A stretch of 54,439 nucleotides of DNA from Actinomycetes bacterium (GTDB taxonomy: Bacteria; Actinomycetota; Acidimicrobiia; Acidimicrobiales; Ilumatobacteraceae): NCBI GenBank assembly GCA_025351965.1, contig JANXUX010000350.1, positions 1-54,439 on the forward strand. Direction: 5' to 3'. The stretch's first letter is position 1. Each line of letters begins with the position of its first letter. The position numbers and the translations under genes are program-made. Shown here in pieces: positions 24,988-33,552 of this stretch. The notes beneath the pieces were generated by a model. The model was not told the origin of the DNA, searched no databases, and was given only the letters and a program-made list of their open reading frames with translations.

Positions 24988-26022
24988 CTACGGTTCCAGC
25001 AGGATCTTGCCGAAGAAGTCGCCGCGCAGCATCTTCTCCTGCGCCTCGGCACCATCGGCCAGTGCGTAGACGCTGTCGATCGGCGTGTGAAAGTTTCCCT
25101 CGACGAACTCGCGCCACACTGCGCCGAACTCGCCGTACCGGTAGGGGTCGGAACCGATGATCGAGATGCCCATGTGGAACAGATGGCCGAGTGAGGCAAT
25201 GGTGGCTGTGTCGCCGGTGGTGTTGCCGCAGTTGACCAGCCGGCCGCGTGGCTTGAGCGCAAACAGGGACGGCGCGAACAACGCGGGGCCGACGTGATCG
25301 AACACCATGTCCACGCCACGTCCCTCGGTGACCCCGAACGCCCAACCGGTGATGTCGGTGTCTCGGTTGTTGGTGGCGAAGTCGGCGCCGAGGGCCAGGG
25401 CGCGCTCGCACTTCTCGGCCGAGCCGGCGGTGGCCAGCACTGTGGCGCCGTGGGCCTTGGCGAGTTGGATCGCGGCGGTGGAGACACCGCTGCCGGCCGC
25501 ATGGATCATGACCGTCTCGGCGGACACGAGCCCGCCGCGATCGAACATCGCATGATGCGCAGTGAGCCAGGCCGACGGGAAGGCCGCGGCCGCATGTGTC
25601 TCGATGTGTTCGGGGATCACATGCACGTGAGTGTCGGGTGCGAGGCACAGCTCGGCGTAGCCACCGGCGACGGTTCCGCCGATCACGCCGAGCGCACCGT
25701 AGAGATCGCCCATCCCGGCCAGCGTCGAGCCCTCCGGGACCTCGGCCAGCGACGGATCGATCACGACTCGCTCGCCGATGTGCACGTGAGTGACGTCGCT
25801 GCCGATCGCCACGATGGTGCCGGCCACATCCATCCCGGCGATGTGCGGCAGGGTGAACCCATCCATCTGGAACCAACCGTTGCGCTGGACGACGTCGAGA
25901 TGGTTCAGCGAGGTGGCTGCGACCCGCACCACCACGTCGCGCGGACCCGGTTCCGGATCGGCGACGTCGACGTACTCGAGCACTTCGGGGCCACCGGGCT
26001 GGTGATAGAGCAGCGCTTTCAC
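24988..26022 (-). CDS. MDR-family zinc-type dehydrogenase/quinone reductase
   Basis: A 344-aa medium-chain reductase starting at GTG 26022 (first residues MKALLYHQPGG). GroES-like domain to about 130 with LPHIAGMDVAG; Rossmann domain with ETVMIHAAGSGVSTAAIQLA. The four-Cys structural zinc loop is missing, which points to the quinone oxidoreductase/enoyl reductase branch. It resembles the MDR protein at 48702-49739 (shared VDHVGPALF and FFGKI ends). Eleven bp separate it from the flavin reductase stop. It probably reduces a double bond or carbonyl with NADPH. Confidence 0.92.
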   Translation of the reverse strand: MKALLYHQPGGPEVLEYVDVADPEPGPRDVVVRVAATSLNHLDVVQRNGWFQMDGFTLPHIAGMDVAGTIVAIGSDVTHVHIGERVVIDPSLAEVPEGSTLAGMGDLYGALGVIGGTVAGGYAELCLAPDTHVHVIPEHIETHAAAAFPSAWLTAHHAMFDRGGLVSAETVMIHAAGSGVSTAAIQLAKAHGATVLATAGSAEKCERALALGADFATNNRDTDITGWAFGVTEGRGVDMVFDHVGPALFAPSLFALKPRGRLVNCGNTTGDTATIASLGHLFHMGISIIGSDPYRYGEFGAVWREFVEGNFHTPIDSVYALADGAEAQEKMLRGDFFGKILLEP

Positions 26023-26032
26023 AGTTCGTCCC

Positions 26033-26698
26033 TCACAGGTCTGACGGCGTGTCGGTTGGCAGGTACGGCACCCGTTCCTGGTGGTACACCGCCTCGGGGA
26101 CGGCGCGCACGAAGCTGCGCGCGCCCGATCGCCCGATCGGCCCGAGCGCGAGCAGATCGATGCGCGGGTGATCGAGATCCGGCGATGCCAGCACGGAGTC
26201 GGCGATGACTGCGCACACGACCTCAGCCACCACGAGCACGACGCGGGCGAGGTCGCTGCCGAGGGGGATGGTCTGGTGCACCACGCACTCCAACCGGGCC
26301 GGCGCCTCGGCGACCGATGGCGAGCTGACCCGGCGCGAATCGATCCACTCGAAGCCGTGCATCGCTGCCTCGTCGACACCGTGCGGGTACTCCTTGGCGA
26401 TGCTCTCGATGTGGTCGGCGAAGACCTCCGAGCACACGTTGATGACGAAGTCGCCGGACGCGATGAGGTTCACGTACGAGCCTTTTGGATCACCGTCGGA
26501 TTCGCGCATCCCGAACGCGATGCCGATCAACGGCGGATCACCGGTGATGGGCAGGTAGTAGCTGAACGGGGAGAGGTTGCCCCGACCCTGCGCATCGCGG
26601 GTGGACACCATCGCGATCGGGCGGGGCACGACCAGCTGCGAGAGCAGGCCCTGGTTGGTGCCGGGCCCGTGCTCGGCGAAGTGGTAGACGTGTTCCAT
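26033..26698 (-). CDS. flavin reductase-like FMN-binding protein
   Basis: A 221-aa split-barrel protein. The ATG at 26698 overlaps the permease stop (TGATG); a GTG one codon earlier is also possible. FMN-binding elements include VPRPIAMVSTRDAQGRGNLSPFS and KGSYVNLIASGDFVINV, as in the DIM6/NTAB and HpaC-like family. Such proteins supply reduced flavin or carry out flavin-dependent reactions. With two Rieske oxygenases and no dedicated reductase in the window, an electron-transfer role is tempting but unproven, since it has no iron-sulfur cluster. Confidence 0.87.
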   Translation of the reverse strand: MEHVYHFAEHGPGTNQGLLSQLVVPRPIAMVSTRDAQGRGNLSPFSYYLPITGDPPLIGIAFGMRESDGDPKGSYVNLIASGDFVINVCSEVFADHIESIAKEYPHGVDEAAMHGFEWIDSRRVSSPSVAEAPARLECVVHQTIPLGSDLARVVLVVAEVVCAVIADSVLASPDLDHPRIDLLALGPIGRSGARSFVRAVPEAVYHQERVPYLPTDTPSDL

Positions 26699-27648
26699 CA
26701 CGTGAGCCCGCGAACGAAGGGTCGGCCGAGCGAGGCCGGCTGACGACCGCGCCGGGCGAAGAGGATCATCGTCGTGATCGCCATCACGTAGGGCAACGCA
26801 CCGAGCACCTGCGGGTTGGCGTCATACCCGAGGGCTTGGAACACCGAGCCGAAGGCGAGGAAGAAACCGAACACGACGGCGCCGCCAACGGCACCCTTGA
26901 GCACCCATCCGCCGAAGATCACTGCGGCGAGGGCGATGAACCCGCGGCCACTGACGCCGTCAGCGCCGAAGCTGCCGACCTGGCCGATGGTGAGGTACGT
27001 GCCGGCGAGCCCGGAGCACATCCCGCACACGTAGACCGCTTGGCGTCGACGCTTGTTGACATCGATGCCGCTGACGTCGGCAGCTTGCGGGTTCTCACCG
27101 GCGCAGCGCAGATCGAGGCCCCAACGGGTGCGGTACACCGCCCACCAAGCGAGCGGGATCAGCGGGTACAGCAGGTACAGCAGCCAGGCCTGGGCGAACA
27201 GCGCCTCACCGATCAGCGGGATGCGCGACAGCAATGGCACGCGGATGATGCCGGCCCGGGTGACCACCGGATCGATCTCGGCCGCGAGGAAGGCCGTGAT
27301 GCCGACCGCGAGCACGTTGAGGGTGAGCCCGACCACGAACTGGTTGGCGCCGAAGCGGTGGGACATCACGCCCTGGATCAACGCGATGAGGAACCCACCT
27401 GCGATGCCGAAGAGCAGCGCGATCCAGACGTTGCCGGTGAGGTCCGATCCGAGCGCCGATGTGAACGCCGCGGTGAGGATCATCCCTTCCAGCGAGATAT
27501 TCATCGTGCCGGCGCGCTCCGCGATCCACTCCCCCGTCGCTGCGAACACCAGCGTGGCCGCGAACCGCATCGTCGAGGAGTACGTGGACTTCGAGGACAG
27601 CACATCGAAGATCGAGCCACCGAAGCCGAGCACGGCGAACGCGCTCAT
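26698..27648 (-). CDS. BMP-type ABC importer permease (second subunit)
   Basis: A 316-aa membrane protein from ATG 27648 (MSAFAVLGFGGS), overlapping the other permease gene by ATGA. It has about 9 hydrophobic helices and the BPD_transp_2 signature GEWIAERAGTMNISLEGMIL, with LRCAGENPQAADVSGIDV as the coupling loop. This is the nucleoside-type YufQ/RbsC relative that pairs with a larger permease in PnrA/BMP systems. Together with the adjacent genes it forms a complete importer in the inner membrane. Confidence 0.93.
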   Translation of the reverse strand: MSAFAVLGFGGSIFDVLSSKSTYSSTMRFAATLVFAATGEWIAERAGTMNISLEGMILTAAFTSALGSDLTGNVWIALLFGIAGGFLIALIQGVMSHRFGANQFVVGLTLNVLAVGITAFLAAEIDPVVTRAGIIRVPLLSRIPLIGEALFAQAWLLYLLYPLIPLAWWAVYRTRWGLDLRCAGENPQAADVSGIDVNKRRRQAVYVCGMCSGLAGTYLTIGQVGSFGADGVSGRGFIALAAVIFGGWVLKGAVGGAVVFGFFLAFGSVFQALGYDANPQVLGALPYVMAITTMILFARRGRQPASLGRPFVRGLT

Positions 27649-28778
27649 GCCGATCCTCCTCGGGGGCGGCGCCGGCGTTGCACCGACGCGATCGCAGGTG
27701 GCACCAACAGGGCCAGCACCAGCATCGCCTGGACGACGTCGGTGATCCGGCGATCGACACCGGTGGCGGCCAGGAAGCTGGACCCCGTGCGCAGCGCAGC
27801 GAACACGAACGCCATCGGGATCGCCAGCGACGCCCGATCTCTCGCGAGCAGCGCAACGAGCAGCCCCTGCCAACCGATGTTCGAGGACACGTTGGTGGTG
27901 AACCGGTCGCCCGCCGAGCCGCCGGTCATCCACAGCCCGCCGGCCAGGCCGGCCGCGGCTCCCGACACGACGAGGGCACCGCCACCCACGATCGCCGCCG
28001 ACACACCGGCTCGCCGGGCCGTGCGCGAGTTGTGGCCGAGGGCGCGCAGCCGGAAGCCGATGGTGGTGCGGCGGAGCACGAACGAGATCAGGATCGTGAC
28101 CACGAGCGCGATGATCACGCCCCACGACACCTCGTTTCCGAACAACGTGAACGTCGGCATCTTGGCCCGGTCGGGCAGCGGCTCGCCGTTGTTGACGCGC
28201 GATGTGTTGTTGGTCGCGAGCAGCAGCCACTTGCGGGTGAGACCGAACGTGGTCAGCTGAGCTGCGACGAAGCCGAGCAGAAGCGTGGACATCACTTCGG
28301 GCACCTTGCGGGTGAACTTCATCAGCGCGGCGAGGCCGGCCCACATCCCGCTGAGCACCATCGCGCCGAGGAACGAGAGCACGATCACCATCGGGGCGGG
28401 CAGGTCGGCCCGGGTCCCGATGAACGCGGTCGCTGCACATCCGAGCAGGAGTTGCCCCTCCTGGCCGATGTTCGACAGTCCGGCCTTGGCGGCGACGATG
28501 GTTCCGGCGGCGACGACGAGCAGTGGCGCCGCGGTGGAGAGGGTGAGCCCCCATGCGCCGGGCGAACGCACGCTGCCATCGAGCAGCGCCGACATGACCT
28601 TGCTCGCCGATCCACCGGTGACCTCGACGAGGATGCCGCACAGGGTCAGCGCGACGGCGATGGAGATCAGGTACTGGGCGAGGACGGGAAGCGAGCGGAA
28701 CACGGTGCGCAACCGCTGCGCGGCGGCCGACGGAGCGCGGACCACAGGCGTCTCAGTGACGTTCGCCGCGGCGGTCAT
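27645..28778 (-). CDS. BMP-type ABC importer permease (first subunit)
   Basis: A 377-aa membrane protein of the BPD_transp_2 family with about 10 helices. The signature TIVAAKAGLSNIGQEGQLLLG is near residue 100 and the coupling-loop phrase LRALGHNSRTARRAGVSA near 240. The N-terminal 30 residues are cytoplasmic and polar. It overlaps the ATPase stop at its start and the second permease at its end. The pair is of the nucleoside-uptake YufP/YufQ kind. Confidence 0.93.
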   Translation of the reverse strand: MTAAANVTETPVVRAPSAAAQRLRTVFRSLPVLAQYLISIAVALTLCGILVEVTGGSASKVMSALLDGSVRSPGAWGLTLSTAAPLLVVAAGTIVAAKAGLSNIGQEGQLLLGCAATAFIGTRADLPAPMVIVLSFLGAMVLSGMWAGLAALMKFTRKVPEVMSTLLLGFVAAQLTTFGLTRKWLLLATNNTSRVNNGEPLPDRAKMPTFTLFGNEVSWGVIIALVVTILISFVLRRTTIGFRLRALGHNSRTARRAGVSAAIVGGGALVVSGAAAGLAGGLWMTGGSAGDRFTTNVSSNIGWQGLLVALLARDRASLAIPMAFVFAALRTGSSFLAATGVDRRITDVVQAMLVLALLVPPAIASVQRRRRPRGGSA

Positions 28779-30379
28779 GCTGCCATACCTCCGATGAGCA
28801 TCCCGAGCCGCTCGAGGTTGGCGTCGTGGCGAGACATCTCACCGACGATCTGGCCGGCATGGATGACACAGATGCGATGGGACAGGGTGAGCACCTCTTC
28901 CAACTCGGTGGAGATCAGCAGGATGCCGACGCCCGCTTCCGCGGCGGCTCGGAGACGGGCGCTCATGTACTCGATCGCGCCGACATCGAGCCCGCGTGTG
29001 GGCTGCGCAGCGATCAGCACCTTCGGGTTGGCCGAGAGCTCGCGGGCGAGCACGACTCGCTGCTGGTTGCCGCCGGACAACGACCGCATCGGTGCGTGTG
29101 GTGAACGGGCCTGGATGTCGAAGGCCTGCATCAACTCGCGGGCGCGGCGTTCGATCGCGCGCCGATCGAGCAGCCCGCCGGTGCTGACCGCGCCGAGATC
29201 AGTCAGCGCCAGGTTCTCCGCGACGGAGAGGTCGAGAACGCAGCCCGAGTCGTGGCGGTCCTCGGGGATGATGCCGATGCCGACCCGGCCGAGCGCACCG
29301 GGACGGCTGAGATCGACCTCCTCGCCGGAGACGAGCACCGATCCGGATTCGAGGTCGAGCAGGCTGGAGAGCATGTCGGCGAGGGCTCGCTGGCCGTTGC
29401 CCTCGACCCCGGCGAGACCGACGATCTCGCCGGCGCGGACGGTGATCGAGAAGTCATCGAGCAGGGGATGACCGTCGACATCGAGGACTCGCGCGTTGCG
29501 GACCTCGAGCACCACCGGAGCAGCCTCGATCACGACGGCATCAGGCACGCCCTCGGGTGCATCGGAATCGCCGATGGCGGCGGCAACGGTCTCGATCAAC
29601 CCGAGTGCCGCAGCTTCGGAGCGCAACGAGACAGGCCGGCCGACCACGGCCTGGGCGAGGCTCGAGGCTGTCGCTGCGCTGGTCGGTGAATGGCCGACGA
29701 CACGGCCGCCACGCATGATGGTGATCTCGTCGGTGGCGTGCAGGATCTCGTCGAGCTTGTGCGAGACGAGCGCGACGGTGCGGCCTTCGTCGACCACCAC
29801 GACGCGGAGCACGGAGAAGAGCTGTTCGCTCTCGGCCGGGGTGAGCACGCTCGTTGGTTCGTCGAACACGATGATGCGCGGCTCGCGGCGGAGGCACTTG
29901 ATGATCTCGACCCGCTGGCGCTGGCCGGCGGTGAGATCGGAGACGCGGGCCAGCGGATCGACGCCGAGCCCGTAGCGATCGCTGAGCGCGGCGACACGCG
30001 CGCAGGCCGCCGCGCGGTCGAGCCGGACCCGCTCGCCGAGGACGACGTTCTCCCAGACAGTGAGCGGCTCGACGAGGCTGTAGTGCTGATGCACCATCGC
30101 GATGCCGAGGTTGGAGGCGGCCACAGGATCGGAGATCCGGACCGTGCCGCCGTTGATGACGATGGATCCCTCGTCGGGCTGGATCAGTCCGATCAGGATC
30201 TTCATCAGGGTGGACTTGCCAGCCCCGTTCTCACCGAGCACGCCATGGATGCGTCCGGGGTGCAGAGCCAGGTTCACGTCGTTGCACGCGACGACCGAGC
30301 CGTAGCGCTTGGTGATCCCGGTGAGGAGAACCGACGGGGTGGCGGCCGAAGCCGCCACCCCCTCTGTTGCAATCGTCAA
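28775..30379 (-). CDS. BMP-type ABC importer ATPase (two nucleotide-binding domains)
   Basis: A 534-aa double ATPase. I start at the TTG that overlaps the stop of the binding-protein gene (TTGA); a GTG eight codons later is possible. The first domain has Walker A GENGAGKST, signature LTAGQRQR and Walker B IIVFDEPTS. The second has a degenerate Walker A, GVEGNGQRA, signature LSGGNQQRV and AAQPTRGLD, the usual asymmetry of RbsA/YufO-type carbohydrate and nucleoside importers. It powers uptake with the two permeases. Confidence 0.93.
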   Translation of the reverse strand: MTIATEGVAASAATPSVLLTGITKRYGSVVACNDVNLALHPGRIHGVLGENGAGKSTLMKILIGLIQPDEGSIVINGGTVRISDPVAASNLGIAMVHQHYSLVEPLTVWENVVLGERVRLDRAAACARVAALSDRYGLGVDPLARVSDLTAGQRQRVEIIKCLRREPRIIVFDEPTSVLTPAESEQLFSVLRVVVVDEGRTVALVSHKLDEILHATDEITIMRGGRVVGHSPTSAATASSLAQAVVGRPVSLRSEAAALGLIETVAAAIGDSDAPEGVPDAVVIEAAPVVLEVRNARVLDVDGHPLLDDFSITVRAGEIVGLAGVEGNGQRALADMLSSLLDLESGSVLVSGEEVDLSRPGALGRVGIGIIPEDRHDSGCVLDLSVAENLALTDLGAVSTGGLLDRRAIERRARELMQAFDIQARSPHAPMRSLSGGNQQRVVLARELSANPKVLIAAQPTRGLDVGAIEYMSARLRAAAEAGVGILLISTELEEVLTLSHRICVIHAGQIVGEMSRHDANLERLGMLIGGMAA

Positions 30380-31638
30380 GACGCGTAGGCCTTGCCCTTG
30401 ATCTCGCCGAACTGAGCAGCCAGGCTGCCATCGGCAATGTCCTTGTAGGCCTTCGCCATCGCGGCGGTCTCGTCTGCGGTGGGATTGCAGATGACTGCGC
30501 CACCCTGCGGATCGACACCGACGTGGAAGGCACGGGTCTCGCCACGCTTCAGCTTGCCCTCGAGGATCTCGTCGAGGATCGTGTCGAGGTAGTCGCCGGC
30601 ATCGAAGCGGACAGCGATGTCGTACTTGAGGTCGGTGCGCGCGCAAGCCTTCGACGACCCGGCGCTCATCGTGATGATGCCGGCCTCGTTGGACAGCTTG
30701 ACGACGGCCTCATGGGCGCCACCGAGGTACGGCCAGATGGCCCCGACACCCTGGTCCTTGAGGTTGTTGAAGGCTTCCGTGGCGGCGGCGACGTCGTTGA
30801 AGGAGTTGGTGGCCACATAGGTCCACTCGAACGACGGATCGATCGATGCCAGGCCCAGCTTGAACGACTCGAACGCCTCGACCTCGAAGTTGAAGTTGTT
30901 GTTGCCGATCATCGCGGCCTTGGTGACGCCCTTGGCCTTCATCAGCAGACCGGTGGCAACACCAGCGGAGTAGCCCATCTCGGAGCCGTCGTCACCGGAC
31001 TGGATCAGGTTCGGCAGCGCTTCGTGGCCGGCACCGCAGTTGCAGTACCAGACGATCTTGTCGTACTTGGCAGTGAGGTCCTTGAGCGGATCTCCCAACT
31101 CACCGGCACCGACGGCGATCATGTCGACGTTCTGGCGGGCAAGTGCGTCGAGCTGGCTCTCGGCCTCTTCGGCCTTGATGTTGTCGACGATGATCGGGGC
31201 CTCGAAGCCATGCGCCTTCGAGAACGCGGTCACGCCATCGACGAGGGCCTGGTAGTAGGCGCCGTCGTTGCGCGGGCCGGGAGTGGCGACGCCGATGACG
31301 ATCTTGCCGTCACCGTTGGTGTCGAGATCGAACGGCGTCGTTGTCCCCGTGTCGGCTGTCGAGGCGGCGGTGGTCTCGGCAGTCGAGGCAGCGGTGGTCT
31401 CCGCCGTCGAGGCAGCGGTGGTCTCGGCCGTCGAGGCAGCGGTGGTCTCGGCGGTGGACGCAGCCGTGGTCTCGGCGGTGGACGCCGCAGGCGCGGCGGT
31501 GCTGGCCGACGATGTGCTCTTGTCGCTGCCGCATGCGGCGGCAACGAAGGTCATCGCAACGAATGCGGCGACGCCGGCGGTGATCCGCCGGTGCCGTGAG
31601 TTACGGCCGGGTGGCCTGTTGCTGTGGTTGTTGGTCAT
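30376..31638 (-). CDS. BMP-family ABC substrate-binding lipoprotein (PnrA/TmpC-like)
   Basis: A 420-aa lipoprotein from ATG 31638, with a strong AAGGGGGA ribosome site upstream. A twin-basic/hydrophobic signal ends in a VAAACGS lipobox. A linker built from 8-residue repeats (AETTAAST) follows, then the two-lobe BMP domain (GKIVIGVATPGPRNDGAYYQ, DMIAVGAGELGDP, AIWPYLGGAHEAVV). BMP proteins mostly bind nucleosides or purines, so the imported compound may be a purine-like or other heterocyclic solute; this is family knowledge, not proof. The RraA gene ends 88 bp upstream. Confidence 0.93.
   Translation of the reverse strand: MTNNHSNRPPGRNSRHRRITAGVAAFVAMTFVAAACGSDKSTSSASTAAPAASTAETTAASTAETTAASTAETTAASTAETTAASTAETTAASTADTGTTTPFDLDTNGDGKIVIGVATPGPRNDGAYYQALVDGVTAFSKAHGFEAPIIVDNIKAEEAESQLDALARQNVDMIAVGAGELGDPLKDLTAKYDKIVWYCNCGAGHEALPNLIQSGDDGSEMGYSAGVATGLLMKAKGVTKAAMIGNNNFNFEVEAFESFKLGLASIDPSFEWTYVATNSFNDVAAATEAFNNLKDQGVGAIWPYLGGAHEAVVKLSNEAGIITMSAGSSKACARTDLKYDIAVRFDAGDYLDTILDEILEGKLKRGETRAFHVGVDPQGGAVICNPTADETAAMAKAYKDIADGSLAAQFGEIKGKAYAS
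31358..31477. repeat. 24-bp tandem repeat (5 units) in lipoprotein linker
   Basis: Five successive 24-bp units, each encoding AETTAAST on the minus strand, with a few silent or near-silent differences between units. They form the flexible tether between lipid anchor and binding domain. Such arrays can change length by slippage. Confidence 0.85.
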
Positions 31639-31726
31639 GGCTGTCTCCCCCTTGGAGATGTACGTGCTGGTGTGATGGGCAATCGGTGAACTGTGCAATC
31701 GGATCAACGTGGGCGCAGTTGCCCGG

Positions 31727-32374
31727 TCACCTCCTCAGCTCGTCGACAATGGTCTTCTTGTGCAGGTACGCACTCGTCAGCGGTTCTCCCGCGGCGAGTG
31801 CCTGCACGACACGGTCCTCGGCAGCCGCGTAGCGCGCGGAGGCCTCGAGGACGTCGTCCAACTCGGCGTGGGGGATCCGCACGCATCCGGTGTCGTCGGC
31901 CACGACCGAGTCCAGCGGGTCGATGACGACCCCGTCGATACTGACTGGTGCGCCGACCTCGACGACGTGCGCCGTTCCGTTGGGACCAACGACGCATTGC
32001 GCCGAGGCGTAGACGGGAAGGCCGATCGCGGCCATGGTCGGGCGGTCGCGTACGAAGCCGTCGACGAGCACGCCGCTCGCATCGTTGGCGTGCGCGGCCG
32101 TCGACATGATCTCGCCCCACACTGCGCCATGCACCTGCGCGCCACCGCCGACGACGACGAACCGGTCGGTGAGATCGCGCGAGAGCATCGAGTACAGCGG
32201 TGCCAGTCCGGGACCCGCCAAGGCGGTGACGATCGAGACCGTCACGACCTTGCCGATGGTTGGTGTGGTGGCGGCCACGATCGGGTACAGCGACGGTGTC
32301 AGCCAGCCGTCGAGGCTCCAGAGTTTGAGGACGTCGGCGATCGCCGACACCGGCGGGATGACGTGGCCGGTCAC
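31727..32374 (-). CDS. RraA-family protein (HMG aldolase / oxaloacetate decarboxylase type)
   Basis: A 215-aa protein starting at a GTG that overlaps the Rieske stop (GTGA). The fold signature is VVVGGGAQVHGAVWGEIMSTA, followed about 20 residues later by VDGFVRD, whose Arg-Asp pair binds substrate and metal in class II pyruvate aldolases of this family. True RraA RNase E inhibitors lack a full catalytic set, so an enzyme is likely. It could split a 4-hydroxy-2-oxo acid into pyruvate or oxaloacetate at the end of the pathway. Last gene before an 88-bp gap and the importer genes. Confidence 0.87.
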   Translation of the reverse strand: MTGHVIPPVSAIADVLKLWSLDGWLTPSLYPIVAATTPTIGKVVTVSIVTALAGPGLAPLYSMLSRDLTDRFVVVGGGAQVHGAVWGEIMSTAAHANDASGVLVDGFVRDRPTMAAIGLPVYASAQCVVGPNGTAHVVEVGAPVSIDGVVIDPLDSVVADDTGCVRIPHAELDDVLEASARYAAAEDRVVQALAAGEPLTSAYLHKKTIVDELRR

Positions 32375-33552
32375 GACTCGGCCTCGGCGCTCGTCGGCCA
32401 GTGCTGGCGGTACCGCTTGACCAGCCAGCGGTTGAACTGGACGTGGCAATCCTCCTGCCACGAGTAGCGACCTCGGGCGGCGTAGCGGCTGTGCATGCCG
32501 CGCTGCACCTTCGTGGTCGCGTCCTGATCCTGCTTGACGAAGACCTGCACGCCGGCATCGCTGATCGCGAACAGATGGTCGAACATCGGGTGCTCGAGCG
32601 CCGAAGGATCGAAGAGGTAGCCGATCTCGACATCGATCGTGTCGGCGGTCTTCGGGCGGACGATGAAGAAGAACGCCTGATCCGGTGCGGTCCCGAAGCA
32701 CAGCGTCGGCGGCATCAGCGCGAACGTGGAGCGCCAGCGCTCCTCCTCGGTCAGCTTGGGAAAGATCGGCATCAGCGCCTTGGTCGTTGCGTTGAAGCCG
32801 CCATCGATGTGCGTGTAGCCGTTGGTCCGGAACATCACGTTCGAGGTCTCCGAGTACGGCACCGGAAACCCGGCCAGCTCGCTGGGGCAGAAGTCCTGGA
32901 TCGTGTGGTGCAATCGGTTGGCGTGGTAGCCGTCGTTGAAGTTCTCGAACATGACCTTCCAGTTCCAGGGAAGATCGGTGAGCGTGAACGTGCCCGGACA
33001 GACCGCCGTCTCGAGGTCGTAATTGGCGAGGTACGGCTCGTACGACCCGAGCGTCGGAGCAAGCGGCTCGGCGTCGAGATCGAAGTGGACGAACACGAAG
33101 CCCTGCCACAGCTCGACTCTGAGCGGGGGCAGCGGGAAGTCCGACTTGGCGAAGTTCTCGGTGCGCTCCATCGCCGGTGCGCCGAGCAGGCGACCGGTGA
33201 GGTCGTAGCTCCACAGGTGGTAGAGACACGTGAACTTGGTGCAGTTGCCCTCGCCCTCCGCGACCTGCATACCGCGGTGCTGGCAGATCGAGGAGAAGGC
33301 CCGGATCGAGGAGTCCTTGGCGCGGGTGATGATGATCGCCTCGTTGTTCACGGTCGCGGTGAAGTAGTCACCGACGTTGGGGATGCGGCTGGCCCGGCCG
33401 ACACACAACCACTCGTGGGCGAACAGCGCCTCGCGCTCGAACTCGAGGAACTCGGCCTCGGTGTAGATCACCGGCGGCATCGTGACCGCATTGGCGACAT
33501 CGACGACGGACGCGTCGAAGGACGCGAGGAGTTGAGGATTGAGCATGGTCAT
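32371..33552 (-). CDS. Rieske [2Fe-2S] oxygenase, alpha-subunit type
   Basis: A 393-aa oxygenase. Rieske ligands are in SICQHRGMQ (C-x-H) and, 17 residues later, CLYHLWSYD (C-x2-H). The mononuclear iron site is ENFNDGYHANRLHH. The size and the C-terminal SRPBCC domain match ring-hydroxylating alpha subunits and the choline/carnitine/betaine monooxygenase group. No beta subunit, ferredoxin or reductase gene is adjacent. It overlaps the acyl-CoA ligase (upstream) and RraA gene (downstream) by 4 bp each. Oxidation of the imported compound is likely. Confidence 0.93.
   Translation of the reverse strand: MTMLNPQLLASFDASVVDVANAVTMPPVIYTEAEFLEFEREALFAHEWLCVGRASRIPNVGDYFTATVNNEAIIITRAKDSSIRAFSSICQHRGMQVAEGEGNCTKFTCLYHLWSYDLTGRLLGAPAMERTENFAKSDFPLPPLRVELWQGFVFVHFDLDAEPLAPTLGSYEPYLANYDLETAVCPGTFTLTDLPWNWKVMFENFNDGYHANRLHHTIQDFCPSELAGFPVPYSETSNVMFRTNGYTHIDGGFNATTKALMPIFPKLTEEERWRSTFALMPPTLCFGTAPDQAFFFIVRPKTADTIDVEIGYLFDPSALEHPMFDHLFAISDAGVQVFVKQDQDATTKVQRGMHSRYAARGRYSWQEDCHVQFNRWLVKRYRQHWPTSAEAES

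Noticed and set aside
26836-29471. Long plus-strand open frames opposite the BMP importer genes
   Set aside because: Composition is typical GC-rich antisense (Arg, Asp, His rich) with no domain; the minus-strand importer genes explain the region fully.
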